Assembly (NCBI GenBank): GCA_018398765.1
Contig: JAHBMJ010000919.1
Location: 1-35,394, forward strand
DNA from: Chromera velia
Taxonomy: Eukaryota; Sar; Chromeraceae
Length of the DNA: 35,394 bases
Direction of reading: 5' to 3'
Position numbers and translations under genes: made by a program. The notes under the pieces were generated by a model. It ran no database searches. It saw nothing but the letters and a program-made list of their open reading frames with translations, and had not been told where the DNA came from. Shown here piece after piece: positions 1-10,855 of this stretch (the stretch's first letter is position 1; each line of letters begins with the position of its first letter).

Positions 1-99
1 GGGAATGCATCTCCTTGTCAGATGCACCTTTTTTTGTTTTGTTGTCCCATAACAAAAGTTCTGCTGACGTCGTACCCCCTAGCTGAGTCTGCGTACTTG

Positions 100-196
100 T
101 GAGTAAGTGAGTGAGTGAGTGAGTGAGTGAGGCGGAGAAGTCATGGCGAAAGGCGTTGGACTGGTTGATGTTCTTCTGTTGAGCATGTGTGTGTGT

Positions 197-274
<78 letters not shown>
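100..274. repeat. GAGT and (GT)n microsatellites
   Basis: A short run of GTGA/GAGT tetranucleotides (about 100-131) is followed at 186-274 by an almost uninterrupted GT dinucleotide array of about 45 units. Apparent His-Thr or Val-Cys open frames across it are artefacts of the repeat. At about 360-440 there is an imperfect CATC/CGTC tetranucleotide tract. Nothing else is recognised in the first 599 bases. Confidence 0.95.
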
Positions 275-277
<3 letters not shown>

Positions 278-599
278 CTGACTTGACCGATCACTTCCTC
301 CAGAGCACTCCAATCTGAGAAGAAGGGATAAAGTATGGTTGAAGGCCTGTTCGGTTCTATTCATCCATCCGTCCGTCCGTACGTCCATCAATCCATGATT
401 GCATCCAATGAAACATCCATTCAGTCAATCCAGCCATCCACCCACCAAAAGGTTGTGTCCCTGTCTCATTTGATTTTTCATGGCTCTCTGAATGAAGTCT
501 CCCGCTGTATGAGGCAAGCCAGCTGCGGGAAAACTGCATACTAGATGGGAAGGAAAGACGAGCTAATTTCGGGAAATCTCCTTAGCACCTGATCTTTGA

Positions 600-2186
600 G
601 TGCCAGCTTCCGGCACGCAGACAGTTGCGGCGAGAAACTTTTGTGACACCGAAGCGACAGCGAGTCTGGCATATGCGTGGACTGTATTTCAGCTTCTTTT
701 GTGCTTTTGTCTCTCTCTGATCGAGCCCCTGCTGCCCTCTGTCAGAGTGTATAGGGAGGCACTATTTGTTTTTTGGGCAATTTCGTGCTGTGTTCATCTG
801 GTTGTGTATTTCTCTGACTCCACCCGTTTATGTGTGCAGGTTAAATTCGGGTACAGGGAGCCGATCTCTGATTCGGCGATCAGTTCGGGTTTTTGTCTTG
901 TCTGTGCGATCGTGCTGCATCACTTTCTTGTTGGCGCCTTTCTTCTCCCCGTCTTTCTCTTCGGATGGGCCGGCTCTTCCCCCCTGTGCCGGAATTTGTT
1001 TTTATTCGGGACTCTCTGTATAGCCGGGTTCGAATTGTACGACTTCCTTGATAACACCATAAAGGTCTGGGTTCCCCCTCTTCGACGAAAACTAGGGCTG
1101 GAACCCGTCCCTGTCCTGCCCTGGGTGATGGTGAGCGTGTTGCACCACTCCGCCTCTTTGGTGCTGTGCGCCCCTGTGAACGTTCACTTCCCCCACATGC
1201 GGGAATATCACATGGTCGCTGTGGCCCTAATCTTCTCCGGAGCTCTGTGCTTCGCTTGCGGACAGTTCAAATTCACTCTTGATGTGAGCAAGAGACGAGA
1301 TCTGATCGTCTTCAAGGGATTGGTCGTTGCACAGTGTATGTGCATTTTCGTTGCAAGGGTGTGTGTGTGGTTTCCCTGCTTGTTCTGTGTCGTTTCAAAA
1401 TTCCGACATCATGAGGAAACGCCCCAGGTTTTAAAGGGGGAGGCGATGGCCTTGGAGGGGATGATATCGGTGTTCAACCTCGGGCTGCTGGTGGATGCTC
1501 TTCAGGCTGCCTTCAAGTGGCTTCCTCGTCCTTTGCGTGACTGTTCCCTTTATTCTTCTTCTCGCTCGTGTTTGAGGGAGGAGAGAGGGAAAGAGGGGTT
1601 TGAGGCTGAACGCGAAGGTACATCTGTGTCTGGAGACACAACAGACAGCCAATGCAGCCCTTCAGAGAAAGACGAGACGGAAGAGGACGAAGAGGAAAAA
1701 GAAAGAGGGAATGCGGGAAAGAAAACACAAAGGGAGGGCGAAGACGAAGAGGAAGACGACAAGTCTGTCTGCATCTGCCAGAAAGAAGCAAAAGGACAAG
1801 AGGCGGTTGGAAGGGAACAAAGTTGGGGTTGTTGCGAAAGTGACGGGAAGGGAAGGATAGAGAGAAAGAAAGCAGAAGAAAAGGAGGAGGAACGGAGTCG
1901 GTCATCATGCGGTGCTCGAAGCATCAGCTGCAGCAGCGTGAGTACTGCTCACAGTCTAGGCTCACAGTGGCAGCTGTGGCATCAGCGAGAGGGGGGCAGA
2001 GGGATAAAGGAAAGTAAGAAGGAAAATAAGAAGGAAAGGAAAGGAAAGAACATGTCACGGAAAGAAAAAGCGACTGTTCTCTCTCTTTCCCTCCCTCCCC
2101 GCCTCCGTCCTCTCTCTCCCTCTCTCTTTCGGTATGCGTACGTTGGTATTTGTTGGGTTTCCGTATGCGCTATGAGAAGCGCATGA
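600..2186 (+). CDS. Polytopic membrane protein with charged C-terminal tail (partial, TLC-like?)
   Basis: One open frame of about 528 codons, ending in TGA at 2184-2186. The first 300 or so residues contain five to six hydrophobic segments (around residues 20-45, 55-75, 95-125, 130-150, 175-195, 200-225 and 240-265). A paired-His motif (VLHHSAS, about residue 180) sits in a membrane segment, which loosely resembles TLC/Lag1-type proteins; that family call is tentative. From about residue 320 the sequence becomes Glu/Lys/Arg/Ser-rich low complexity. No in-frame ATG lies near the start: the frame opens at GTG directly after a TGA, with AG at 599-600. The true N-terminus is therefore probably in an upstream exon, or the acceptor lies at about 600-620. 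The tail may be partly intronic. No neighbouring gene explains its role. Confidence 0.5.
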   Translation: MPASGTQTVAARNFCDTEATASLAYAWTVFQLLLCFCLSLIEPLLPSVRVYREALFVFWAISCCVHLVVYFSDSTRLCVQVKFGYREPISDSAISSGFCLVCAIVLHHFLVGAFLLPVFLFGWAGSSPLCRNLFLFGTLCIAGFELYDFLDNTIKVWVPPLRRKLGLEPVPVLPWVMVSVLHHSASLVLCAPVNVHFPHMREYHMVAVALIFSGALCFACGQFKFTLDVSKRRDLIVFKGLVVAQCMCIFVARVCVWFPCLFCVVSKFRHHEETPQVLKGEAMALEGMISVFNLGLLVDALQAAFKWLPRPLRDCSLYSSSRSCLREERGKEGFEAEREGTSVSGDTTDSQCSPSEKDETEEDEEEKERGNAGKKTQREGEDEEEDDKSVCICQKEAKGQEAVGREQSWGCCESDGKGRIERKKAEEKEEERSRSSCGARSISCSSVSTAHSLGSQWQLWHQREGGRGIKESKKENKKERKGKNMSRKEKATVLSLSLPPRLRPLSPSLFRYAYVGICWVSVCAMRSA

Positions 2187-2788
2187 CATCGGCAATTGTG
2201 TAGCGTTGCCCTCCTCCTCTTTCCTCATTCTATTTTTCTTCATTATTGCTGTCCTTTTCTTGTCCTCCGTTTCTCTCTCTGTATGGGGGAAGAGCACGGC
2301 TGGGTCTTCTGGCTGCAGAGTTGGGTTCATTGTTGTCTCAATTCAGAAAGCCCCAAAGAAACACACCGACAGATGTTTCGTACTGCTTGTTGATGTTTTG
2401 AGTTTTTCCTCGATGCCTCTCCTTTTTATAGTTTCTCTATTTCTCATTTGCCCGCTTTTGTGCTCTCCCATTGATTCTAGGGGGGAGGGTTGAAGCGTAG
2501 GGCCCAAGCAGGAGAATGGGACTTTTTTTTTTTTCTCTAAAGAGAAGGAAGTTAATTTTCCAACAGGGAATGGAAGGAGCAGCTGGACTGAAAGCGGTGT
2601 GTTCCTGTCTCAGCGCCCTGTCTGCCTCTCTTTCTGTCTCCCACCATAACTCTTCCAGGCTCACAGCCCGAGCTTTCGTTATCTTTTGTCAGTCTTCAAC
2701 TCCTCCTTTGCCTTCCTCTCTGACGTGTGTTGGAAGGCTGAAGAAACCCCAAATGCTTTAATTTGTCGGGTACATGAATGGTTTGTGC

Positions 2789-2824
<36 letters not shown>

Positions 2825-3403
2825 GAGAAAACCGTGGGGGAATCCCTCTTTTGCCTTTGAGACGCGAGAATGGTTCATGGGAACTGAAGGAAAGAGAAGG
2901 AAAATTTTATTCTAACGGCTTTTTTTTTTACATGCAGAGCCAGACGCAAGAGACAACTTGCGTCCCTCTGTCTGATTGAAGAAATGTTCAAGTATGCCTT
3001 TCCGCTGTCTGCTTGCTCTCTTATTCTTAGTAGGGCAGTAGCCGAATTTATCTTTCTGCAAGATCACACAAGAGAAGGCAGCGGAGCCAGCAGTGCTGGC
3101 AGTGGTTTTAAGTTTTTAATTGTTCTTTCTTTGGAATTCGTCCCTCTCATTGCATGGTGCACTTTCTTTCACTCAGGTCTGTCCAAGCAATTCTTTTATC
3201 CACAGTTTTAATTCCCCTGAAAGTAAGTTTCACGCATGCACTGATGCAGACGTTTTGCTCCTCTTTCTCCTGCCTTTTTCTCTTCTTGTCTTCCCTATTT
3301 TGTTTATTTCATTCCATTTCATCACGTTGACCTCTTTTTTTCTTTCTCTTTAGTCCTTCCTTCCTTCCTTCCTTCTTTCTTTTTTGTCGTTGGTCTTTCT
3401 TTC

Positions 3404-3452
<49 letters not shown>

Positions 3453-3560
3453 CCTCTTTCTCTTTTTTTCTGTTTTCCTTTCTCAGGCTGGTCGGGCTTG
3501 CCAGCGTGCGTCCGGCACTGCACGTGTGGCCTCTTTCGGTTTGACGTAATAGTCAAAGTT
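2187..3560. other. Pyrimidine-rich stretch with possible downstream exons
   Basis: On the plus strand this region is strongly T/C-rich, with a (CT)n array at 2791-2822, TTCC tetramers at about 3357-3376 and another CT run at about 3409-3445. Two strong splice-acceptor-like sites occur: a T-run followed by ACATGCAG at about 2937, and a long polypyrimidine tract ending in TTCTCAG at about 3486. After the first, a frame stays open from 2938 to 3211 and contains two hydrophobic segments. These could be 3' exons of the membrane-protein gene at 600-2186, but reading frame and donors cannot be settled from sequence alone. Confidence 0.35.
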
Positions 3561-4128
3561 GAAAGTTGGTAAAAAAAGATTGAACGACATCTAACGACAT
3601 ACTCACATGTTGGATATGAGGGCACCTATTAAGGGGGAACGGAAAGAAGAAAAGAAGAATACAAGACCATCCTGGAAGCAATGGAAGCAGGAAGACAGCT
3701 GAGGGAGGGAGAAGGAGAAATCGCTGAGAGAAGAATGGAGAGAGGGCGTGCACAAAGCCAAAGTGTCCTTTCGTCCTGTCTCATTGGATCAATTTTTGGA
3801 GCAGTCCCTTCTGAGCAGCTCATAGACCAAAGCATGCAAAGCACAGACAGAGTGTTGTTTGTTAGCGGCCTGGGAAACCAGGCGGGCCATGGGGTGTGGT
3901 CTGAGCCTCAGGGATGAGGTACACCCCCCTGCCGTTTGCGGGGGCGACCTCTATAAGACAAAACGGTGACAGTGCTCTAGGGCACCATTAATCACTTATT
4001 CACTTATTCACTTACTAGCTGTCATAATACTGAATAATACTGAAGACACATAGAAATTATTATTATTTGGAATTAAACCAGGAATTTATCTAGAAACTTA
4101 TTTTTGTGAACAGTATGATGTCTAGTAT
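3561..4128. other. Unassigned intergenic DNA
   Basis: No gene recognised. The stretch contains a short run of CACTTATT-type repeats at about 3991-4015 and becomes AT-rich towards the transposon boundary at 4129. Open frames here are short, lack family motifs and overlap on both strands. Confidence 0.6.
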
Positions 4129-4140
4129 GATGTATACTAG
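4129..4140. repeat. Left target-site duplication of the TIR element
   Basis: GATGTATACTAG abuts the left terminal CTAGGGG. It matches the 12 bases following the right terminus at 11488-11499 at 11 of 12 positions. Confidence 0.6.
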
Positions 4141-4923
4141 CTAGGGGTAATTAAAAAAAAAAAAAAAAAGTTATTTTCACTTTTTTTTTTTTTTGTTTTC
4201 ATGCGCACGGACGTGGGCGGGCGGGACATGAGGGGGGTTTTAATCAAATGGTAGGACCCCATACGAAGCCAAAAACGTGTAGTATGGCCTTATCTGGCGG
4301 TCCCGGTAGCCCCAGAGGCCCGTGACCTACCAAAATGATCGTCAGGACCCCGGAATTTCAAATCTGGCAAAATTTTGACCACAACTTTCCGGGGTCACCC
4401 TCAAAATCACCAAAATGTCTGAAAAAACCTCAGAAAGCTCACAGATGTCTGCAGAGGGCCAAGTTCATTCCCTCTTGCCTTGCTTTCCTTCTTGTTGTCC
4501 AGAGCAGTATTGGTGGTAAAAGTTGTACCATTCCCCTCTTTTAAGACCAGACAGCTTATGTCTGTATCAGGGTGAAGTCTTGTTGCACCGCTGGTCTGCT
4601 TGGATTGGTTTGGCAGTTTATACTGTGAACAGTTAGGAATTGGCCCTTCTGGCCTCCTGAGCAACATTCCTTCTTTTCACCAGGAGGCTCCGAAATCGAT
4701 TCCCAACAATTTTGCCCAGTGCGTCTTATCAGTTGACATCCTTCCAGGGCAGTGGGATGGGTTGCTGGTGTGTGTGCTGGTTGTGGAAAAGTGAAATTCT
4801 TTTATATCTTTGTTGTGGTGAAGACTTAGTGATATCTCTGGAGCATTGATCGACTTCCACTTCCCCAGGTAGGTCGTTCTGTCTTGCTCATTCTCTCTAG
4901 ACATGATCGTATGCGAGGCACTC

Positions 4924-5218
4924 TGAAAGACCCTAGAAGCCACTAGATCTAAGACTTCTCAACTAGAAGCTTATCATTAGAGTTTCTTAATATCTTCTTA
5001 CAGAGAAAGACTGAAGGACGGGATGCATTGCATATTCGTGTTCTTTTCATTGTTTAGCCACTTCATCTCATCACATTTTATGAGCATGCTACTATTGATT
5101 GCAATTAATTCAAATTGCATGAAGAAGCATGCACATGCATGGATGCAGCTCGGCATGGCTCATCAATCTATGAGGCGGCGCGCATGGCGGCGGGCACTTT
5201 AGGCATGGCGGCTCAACA
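4924..5218 (-). repeat. 3' LTR of the copia element
   Basis: A 295-bp repeat matching 10557-10855 over its whole length. By eye the differences are about fifteen transitions, two transversions and three small indels. Confidence 0.95.
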
Positions 5219-5269
5219 ATCACCCCCTGACTGAGGTACAGACAAAGGAACAAATACGGAGCCGTTTAT

Positions 5270-7216
5270 CTACCCATAACGCCGACTGACTCTCATGCAT
5301 ATGCTTGATCGCTTTGCAAAGTCAATCTTCTTAACATGTGCTCCTACTTTCTCTTTCTTCTCAACTCTCGCAGTGGAAGGAACGTCACCATTGCAGTGCT
5401 CTAACATGAGCTTGGTCTGTCTATCTGCCCTCATGTCACTAGTCCTGCACCAGTACATACGGAAACGCAGATGACGCAATTCCTGCCTGATATAAGCAAG
5501 AAGACCATTCATAACGAGCTCTGCCTTTGCCTGTTCAGACTCTAGCTGATCTATTAACGGCTCGGAATCCGTCACGAATTCAATCGGCACTTTCTTACAC
5601 CAAAGCGCCTCTGCCAGATCCTTCCAAGCAAAAGCTTTCTTCAGGCTCTCTGCAGATGCAACTGTCTCTAACGAAGTGCTCGAAATCAGCTTTCGCTTCA
5701 CTTTTGCACTCTTCTACACAAAAAAGTTGCTCTTTTTTAAAGCATGAATCCTTTCTCTGTCTACCTGTTTTGTCTGATCTACAAGGTAAGCTTCGTTTCC
5801 CCATCGCCCTTCACACTTTTGGAGAGAATAAGACCCATCATGGAAAACAACCATCTTAGGGTCCTTGACTGCGGTAAAAACAAGAGAGGTCTTCTTTTGC
5901 TTCGCATGATTCAACAAATGTAAACCACCTTCTACCTTCTCTGCAGACGGCTTGGTCGACCAACGACTCAACTCACCAAAAAGAAAAGAAATGTGTGGCT
6001 GTGTCCTTGTTGCCCACCCAGTCACCCCCATAATCTTTTACATGAGGGGCACATATTCTTCTTTAATCTCTTCTTCTGTTGGAGGGTCTAAAAGGTCTGG
6101 TCTGATCTTCCCCCCCTTCAGTTTGCTCTCTTCCACTTCAATGGACTCAAGATACTCTTCCTGACTCATCTCAAAACCTTCCTTTGTTTTCTTTAGTTGC
6201 ATGCCTATGTAGCTCATTGTCTCTCCTTCTTTCAACACCTCAGGCTTGTACATTTTCAGTTTCTCTTGAAGAGGAGAAAGGAAAGAAAGAGGATCTTCAG
6301 CAAAAAGAAGAAGATCATCGACATGCCTAACTAACACGGCCTTCACTTCACCCCCTTCCCCGCCTCTGTGAACGAAAATGCTTTCTTTTATCTCTTCCTA
6401 TCCGAATTCCTTTACTATCTTCTTAAAAGAGAGAGAGAAAAGACGGAGACTGTCTGCAAGGCCGTACATTGCTTTCTTCAATTTTAAGATAGCACCTGGT
6501 TTCATCCATTCAGGACAATCAGGAGGGAGAGAAGAGGGTAGTTGGATAAAAACAGAGTCAAAAATGGGGGCAGTCAGAAAAGCAGTGCGAACGTCCGACT
6601 TTGCAGCCGTTTATCCCTTTGAAAAAGCAAAAGAAAGAACCAAAAGAACTGCCCACCAATCTGCCATCCCACTAAAAGTCTCTAACTCTTTTTGGTCGTC
6701 CTGAAACCCTTTCATGACCAGCCTCGCTTTTGCGATTCTTTTCCCTTCCTTCATTTTCTAAGTAAACACCCACCTGTACTTCATGGCTTTTCTTCCTTTC
6801 GGCAGACGCACACCTGGCTGAAAGACATCACATTCGATGAATTGATTCAATTCGGCTTTCTGTCCTTCAACGTGAGACCCCCCCGCAACCTCTTCTGGAG
6901 TGGCATCGATGTGTCCTTTCTTTGGATTCATATGAGAAAGCATCTTCTCCACGACTTCCTTATCAACCTGCAACACACGAGGCAAGGGACGTCGGGCTTT
7001 CTCTTTTTCCTTAATTGCGCACGCAAGCTTCTGCTTCAACTTATTTAGTCTCTCTTGCAGATCTTCTATCTTTTCATTCTTATCTTCTTTTTTCTGTGCA
7101 AAACGCACATCTTCCTTCCTTTCTTCATCTTCCTGCACAAAATGTGTATCGTCAGATGGCAGCTTCCAAATTCCGCTCACAGCGGACTCACATACTGACA
7201 GACTATCTGTACGCAC
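5270..7216 (-). pseudogene. Copia reverse transcriptase and RNase H
   Basis: In one frame with the integrase. An RVT_2-type start is visible (ECDVFQPGV...KYRWVF at about 6.76-6.85 kb), followed by KARLVMKGF, the first catalytic region SDVRTAFL (about 6.58 kb), KKAMYGLADSLR, and VRHVDDLLLFAED at about 6.3 kb. The last carries the catalytic VDD as HVDD instead of the usual YVDD. A connection segment with MSQEEYLESI leads to RNase H, with SSTSLETVASAESL, FVTDSEPL and a terminal AD-TK motif (MRADRQTK). Internal stops lie at 6758-6760, 6611-6613, 6398-6400, 6038-6040 and 5714-5716, with no frameshift. The last stands where family members have Trp (W-K-S). The natural stop is at 5270. The enzyme would copy element RNA to DNA. 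Confidence 0.9.
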
Positions 7217-7219
7217 CGA

Positions 7220-8554
7220 CTAACATCTGCGCCTGTCTTTCCTTCTCAGAACAGAGGCCTGACCGGAATCTGACCCCCTTTGCCCAGACTCATTTGCCTG
7301 GCTGCCCTGCACACCCTCTGTGTCCCCGTCCAGCTCCCCTCCCTGATGCTGTGCAATCATCTCGAGGTGGCCGCCCCGAAGTGATTGCCCAGCAGACGCG
7401 GCAGGAGGAAGGACTGATGCATTTGTGCGCTCACCCCCCTCACTGGCCATCAAGAGAGACAAAACGCACTGGTCGGCTTGCTTTGCAGCTCGCCACGGAA
7501 TATCAGGGAAAAAATATGCAGGGCCGAAGGAAGAAGAGAAACGTGCATGCCTCCCTGCACCGGAATCAACCTCCATTTCATCCACATCCACATCCAAAAA
7601 AGAATCTTCCTGTGAAACAAAACCCTGTCTATCTGGAGACAAAGAAGAAGAAGAAGGAGAAGAAGAAACAAAAGAAATGCCTGACCACCTGACAAGTGAA
7701 ACAAGTGAAAGATGTACTCGCAAAGGCTTCCATCCGTTCCCCTTTTCTATCAGAACCACCACTACAGACGAATTCTCTACAGAAAAAAAGATGCCTTCCT
7801 TTCCGTACACAGGCTCTGCCCCCTTCTTGATTGGGTGAGGATCATACACAACCACCCTGTCCCCCACAGCAATCGGAAAAATCTCTTCTGCCTTCTGTTC
7901 CCCAAAAACTGCCTTCATTGGAGACTCCCCTGTCATGGTCGACACAACTTCATTCAACTGCTGCACCACTCCCAGAAAGAGCCATTTCTCTGTATATCTG
8001 GGTAAGCGGGCCTTTCTGACTGTCTTTCTCAAGAGTCTCTTTACAGTTCTATTTGGTCTTTTTACTTGTCCCTGTACTTGAGGACAGTAGTCTGGTCCTC
8101 TCTCATGATGCACTCCCTCTCTTTGCAAAAAAGAATCGTATTCCTTCTTGAACTCGCCTCCGTTGTCTGTCTTAACGATCTTTCGTTTCCCTTTCCCAAG
8201 TCTCTACCACTTCCTTGTCCAGTGGATCATTGCTCTCTTTGCCTGACTTTTTTGAGAAAGAGTCTCTCCCTGCATGAATCTTGTTTTTCCATCAACAAGG
8301 AGACTAGCTGGCACACACCCCACAAGCATGTAGAGGTCATGCACAACAACATCATTGAATTCTTCTGCCCTCCCCCCCGGTGTTTGTTTTGCTGGAATTC
8401 TTCTCATCGTTGCATTCACTTCTCTACACTCGCAACAGTTAATCATCTCTCTACAATCCTTCACGCACACACGGTGAGCCATTCCTTTTTCTCTCAAGGT
8501 CGCATACAAACGCTTACCTGTCGAGTATTCAAAACGGCAATACCACATGTTCAA
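7220..8554 (-). pseudogene. Copia integrase
   Basis: An N-terminal zinc-binding region contains MAHRVCVKDC...NCCEC, of the GAG-pre-integrase type. The core follows: a first catalytic Asp in VVVHDL, the second in KTDNGGEF (just upstream of residue 1 of the 302-codon frame ending at 7220), and the motif PQVQGQVKRPNRT. In copia integrases this last motif normally reads PQ-x-N-G-x-x-E-R-x-N-R, so the catalytic Glu is replaced by Lys (codon AAA). One in-frame TAG sits at 8204-8206, between the first and second catalytic Asp. The C-terminal part is Ser/Asp/Gly-rich linker. The integrase would join element cDNA to the genome. With the catalytic residue lost and a stop in frame, it is predicted inactive. 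Confidence 0.85.
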
Positions 8555-9001
8555 TTCTTTCTAGGTCATCTGACCATCTTGAGCAAAAGAAAAAGAATCG
8601 GATCCGGAGGGTTGAGAGGCTTCCGCCTGCTCTCTACCTGCCATCGCCTTTTCTATCGGGGGGGAAACGGGATCATTACCAGCAGAAATCTTCTCTTCCT
8701 CGATGACTGTCAGGCAGATACATTCATTCACTCGTTTAGAAGAAAAAGAAACAAAAGAAGAAGAAGAAGAAAAAGGAAATGCACGAATTACGTGTACACC
8801 GTCTTTCTTTTCTAACAATGCTCTTTCCGTCTCTTGATGAATGCAATTCAACCTAATAAGGCTTGTTGACTTTCTGCAGACGGAGACCCCGAACAGACAA
8901 AAGAGAAACAGAAACCGAACGCGAGTATGCACCTTCTATGTACACCTCCTCGATTTTGTTCTCTGGAGATAAAACCCTGACACGCACACGCACGTATCTG
9001 T

Positions 9002-9166
9002 CTATCTGAAAAGAATCTCCCTCAGCTTTTCATACGTCACTTTCTTTTTCCAACTGTTTACAATGCAATCATCCAAGTCACGACCAATCAGATGCTTACT
9101 ACAACCAGTATCAGCAAAAGGAAAGTGGACCTCTTCACACTCACAGTCGTCCTCTGCCAGGGGTGC
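9002..9166 (-). pseudogene. Copia aspartic protease
   Basis: A short frame contains FADTGCSKHLIG. The Asp-Thr-Gly triad is encoded at 9104-9112, and the pattern matches the active-site loop of copia proteases (D-S/T-G-C followed by a His). The protease would cleave the Gag-Pol precursor. It lies in the same frame as the CCHC region and the downstream integrase, and is cut by a TAG at 9002-9004. The segment from about 9001 to 8561 has weaker coding character. It seems to need a second frame (around 8.87-8.99 kb) and probably encoded the linker before the integrase. Confidence 0.75.
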
Positions 9167-9264
9167 AAATAGGTTCGAGGAACGAGAGCCCCTTACCGTC
9201 TCTCATCCCATGCCCGAGCGTGGTCAATCGTCCTTTCCTCCCCCGGAGGAGGAAGAGGACCCCC

Positions 9265-10497
9265 CCTTCTTCTTGCACGCAGGGGCGTCCGCGTAGTGAC
9301 CCTTCTTGCCGCAATCTCTGCACTCGATGTTCTTCTTCTTGGCCCAGCACTCACCCTCGTGCTTTCTTCCACAGGTGTAGCAGACCGGATGCTGCCCCCC
9401 CTAACCGGAGCTCCCATTCAAACCCTGCCCAGAAGACCCTCCAGTGTTCCCATTCTCCCTCTGCCTGCCACGATCATTCCCCCTGTGTCGTGCCTTCAGA
9501 TTGGAGGAACGCCTTGCCTTCTCCCTTCGGAGAATCCCCCTTCCCCGCCCTTCTCCTTCTCCTGGATGGTAGCGAACCAGTCGAGGTGAGGACGAATATC
9601 GTCCTACGAGAGCGAGTTCAGGTCAAGGAGCATCTCTCCCTTCTGCACTCTGATGGCGGTGATAAGGGTGTTCTTTTGGTCGGAGTCGAGGGTATGGAGG
9701 ATCATGGTCGGCTTCACTGCATCTTTGATGGGTCTCTGCACTCCCATTGCTTCCACCTCCAGATTAGATAGACGTCAACGCAGGGTCTTGAACTCAAACT
9801 TGATCTTGGACTTGAGGACCTCTCCGGCTGCGCTGCGCCGGTTGGTGTCGTAGGGGAATTCCTTGACCTTCTCCTCCACTGCCAGTTACCTCACAAGCAG
9901 GTTGGAGAGGCATTCTTCCTTCACATGCCTGAGGACCTCCTTGTGCTTGAGGCCAGCGTGGAAGAATCGCTTGAGGTGGGACTTGAACCTCGAGTTGTTC
10001 TTGGCGGCCTTATACATGCCCATCCAAACCACCCTCTTCCATTGACCAGAAGAGCTAAAACGGGACCTCCGGAGCTCCTCCTTCATGAAATCTCCCCACT
10101 GTCTCTCCTAATCCTCAAACCCCTCCTTGGGGTTGAACACAGGCAGAAGCGCCCAGTCCACCTTCACCTTCTTCCACGAGGAAGACGACATGGCAGAGGA
10201 AGAATCAGAGAACTCAGACTCGCTGGAAGAGTCCGAGTCATCAGAAGAGTCCGAATCGTTGCTCGGCACAGCAACAGAAACCTTCTGCCGTCTCTTGTTC
10301 TTTCCGGACTTCTTCTTTTCCAAAATCTTTTCTACGATCTTATCAATCTTTTCTTCCAATTTCTTCTCAAGGAGCGAACCAAGTTTGGAATCGAGAGTCA
10401 CTGCGCTGCTGCTTGACTGTGCAGCTGCAGCTTCTTCTTGTGCCTTCTTCTTGGCCTCTTTCTTTTCCTTTCTCTTCTGAGCTCTCGTCCGAACCAT
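9265..10497 (-). pseudogene. gag: Copia gag (capsid plus CCHC knuckles), broken
   Basis: The frame begins at ATG 10497-10495, 59 bases inside the 5' LTR, with a Lys/Arg- and then Ser/Asp/Glu-rich N-terminus. It continues in one frame through stops at 10108-10110 (TAG), 9886-9888 (TAA) and 9775-9777 (TGA), plus two more nearer the end, then shifts once at about 9.47-9.5 kb. The nucleocapsid region at about 9270-9384 has two knuckle-like motifs. The first reads CYTCGRKHEGEC, a compressed CCHC. The second reads CRDCGKKGHYADAPAC, with the last Cys two residues later than the canonical CX2CX4HX4C spacing. In an active element this protein would form the cytoplasmic particle and bind RNA. The stops make it a pseudogene. 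Confidence 0.85.
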
Positions 10498-10556
10498 CTT
10501 GAAAAATCTAGAGAGAGCGAGAAAGAGAAAAGAGCAATCAGATCGGACATACTGAC

Positions 10557-10855
10557 TGAAAGACCCTAGAAGCCACTAGATTTTCTCAACTAGAAGCTTA
10601 TCATTAGAGTCTCTTAACATCTTCTTACAGGGAAAGACTGAAGGACGGGATGTATTGCATATTCCCGTTCCTTTCATTGTTCAGCCGTTTCATCTCATCA
10701 CATTTTATGAGCATGCTACTATTGTGTGCGTGCCAGTGATTGCAATTCAAATTACATGAAGAAGCATACATATGCATGCATGCAGCTCGGCATGGCTCAT
10801 CAATCTATGAGGCGGCACACATGGCGGCGGGCACTTCAGGCATGGCGGCTCAACA
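10557..10855 (-). repeat. 5' LTR of the copia element
   Basis: A 299-bp repeat directly upstream (on the minus strand) of the gag start at 10497. It has TGTTGAG and TTTCA termini and is flanked by CACTC at 10856-10860. Confidence 0.95.

Larger units (their letters stand above)
4924..10855 (-). mobile_element. Full-length Ty1/copia LTR retrotransposon (degenerate coding)
   Basis: A minus-strand element bounded by two LTRs (4924-5218 and 10557-10855). On the coding strand each LTR begins TGTTGAG and ends TTTCA, so the ends are TG...CA. The pentamer CACTC occurs immediately outside both ends (4919-4923 and 10856-10860), a perfect 5-bp target duplication. Internal order on the minus strand is gag, CCHC knuckle, protease, integrase, reverse transcriptase, RNase H, which is the Ty1/copia order. 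A purine-rich AGGGGGTGAT just before the 3' LTR (about 5219-5228) is a plausible polypurine tract. No primer-binding site was recognised. The coding region carries many in-frame stops and is not autonomous as it stands. It is inserted inside the TIR element at 4141-11487. Confidence 0.95.

Noticed and set aside
79..294. Open frame with long His-Thr repeat on the minus strand
   Set aside because: It is a translation of the (GT)n microsatellite and has no other coding support.
3880..3990. Possible small RNA gene in a GC-rich patch (GTCTGAGCCTCAGGGATGAG)
   Set aside because: No tRNA, snRNA or spliced-leader hallmark could be matched.
5270..10497. Reassigned stop codons as an explanation for the intact-but-stopped copia frame
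   Set aside because: The AP-2 mu and GTPase exons in the same window read through without internal TAG, TAA or TGA, and both genes end at ordinary stops, so a changed nuclear code is not supported.
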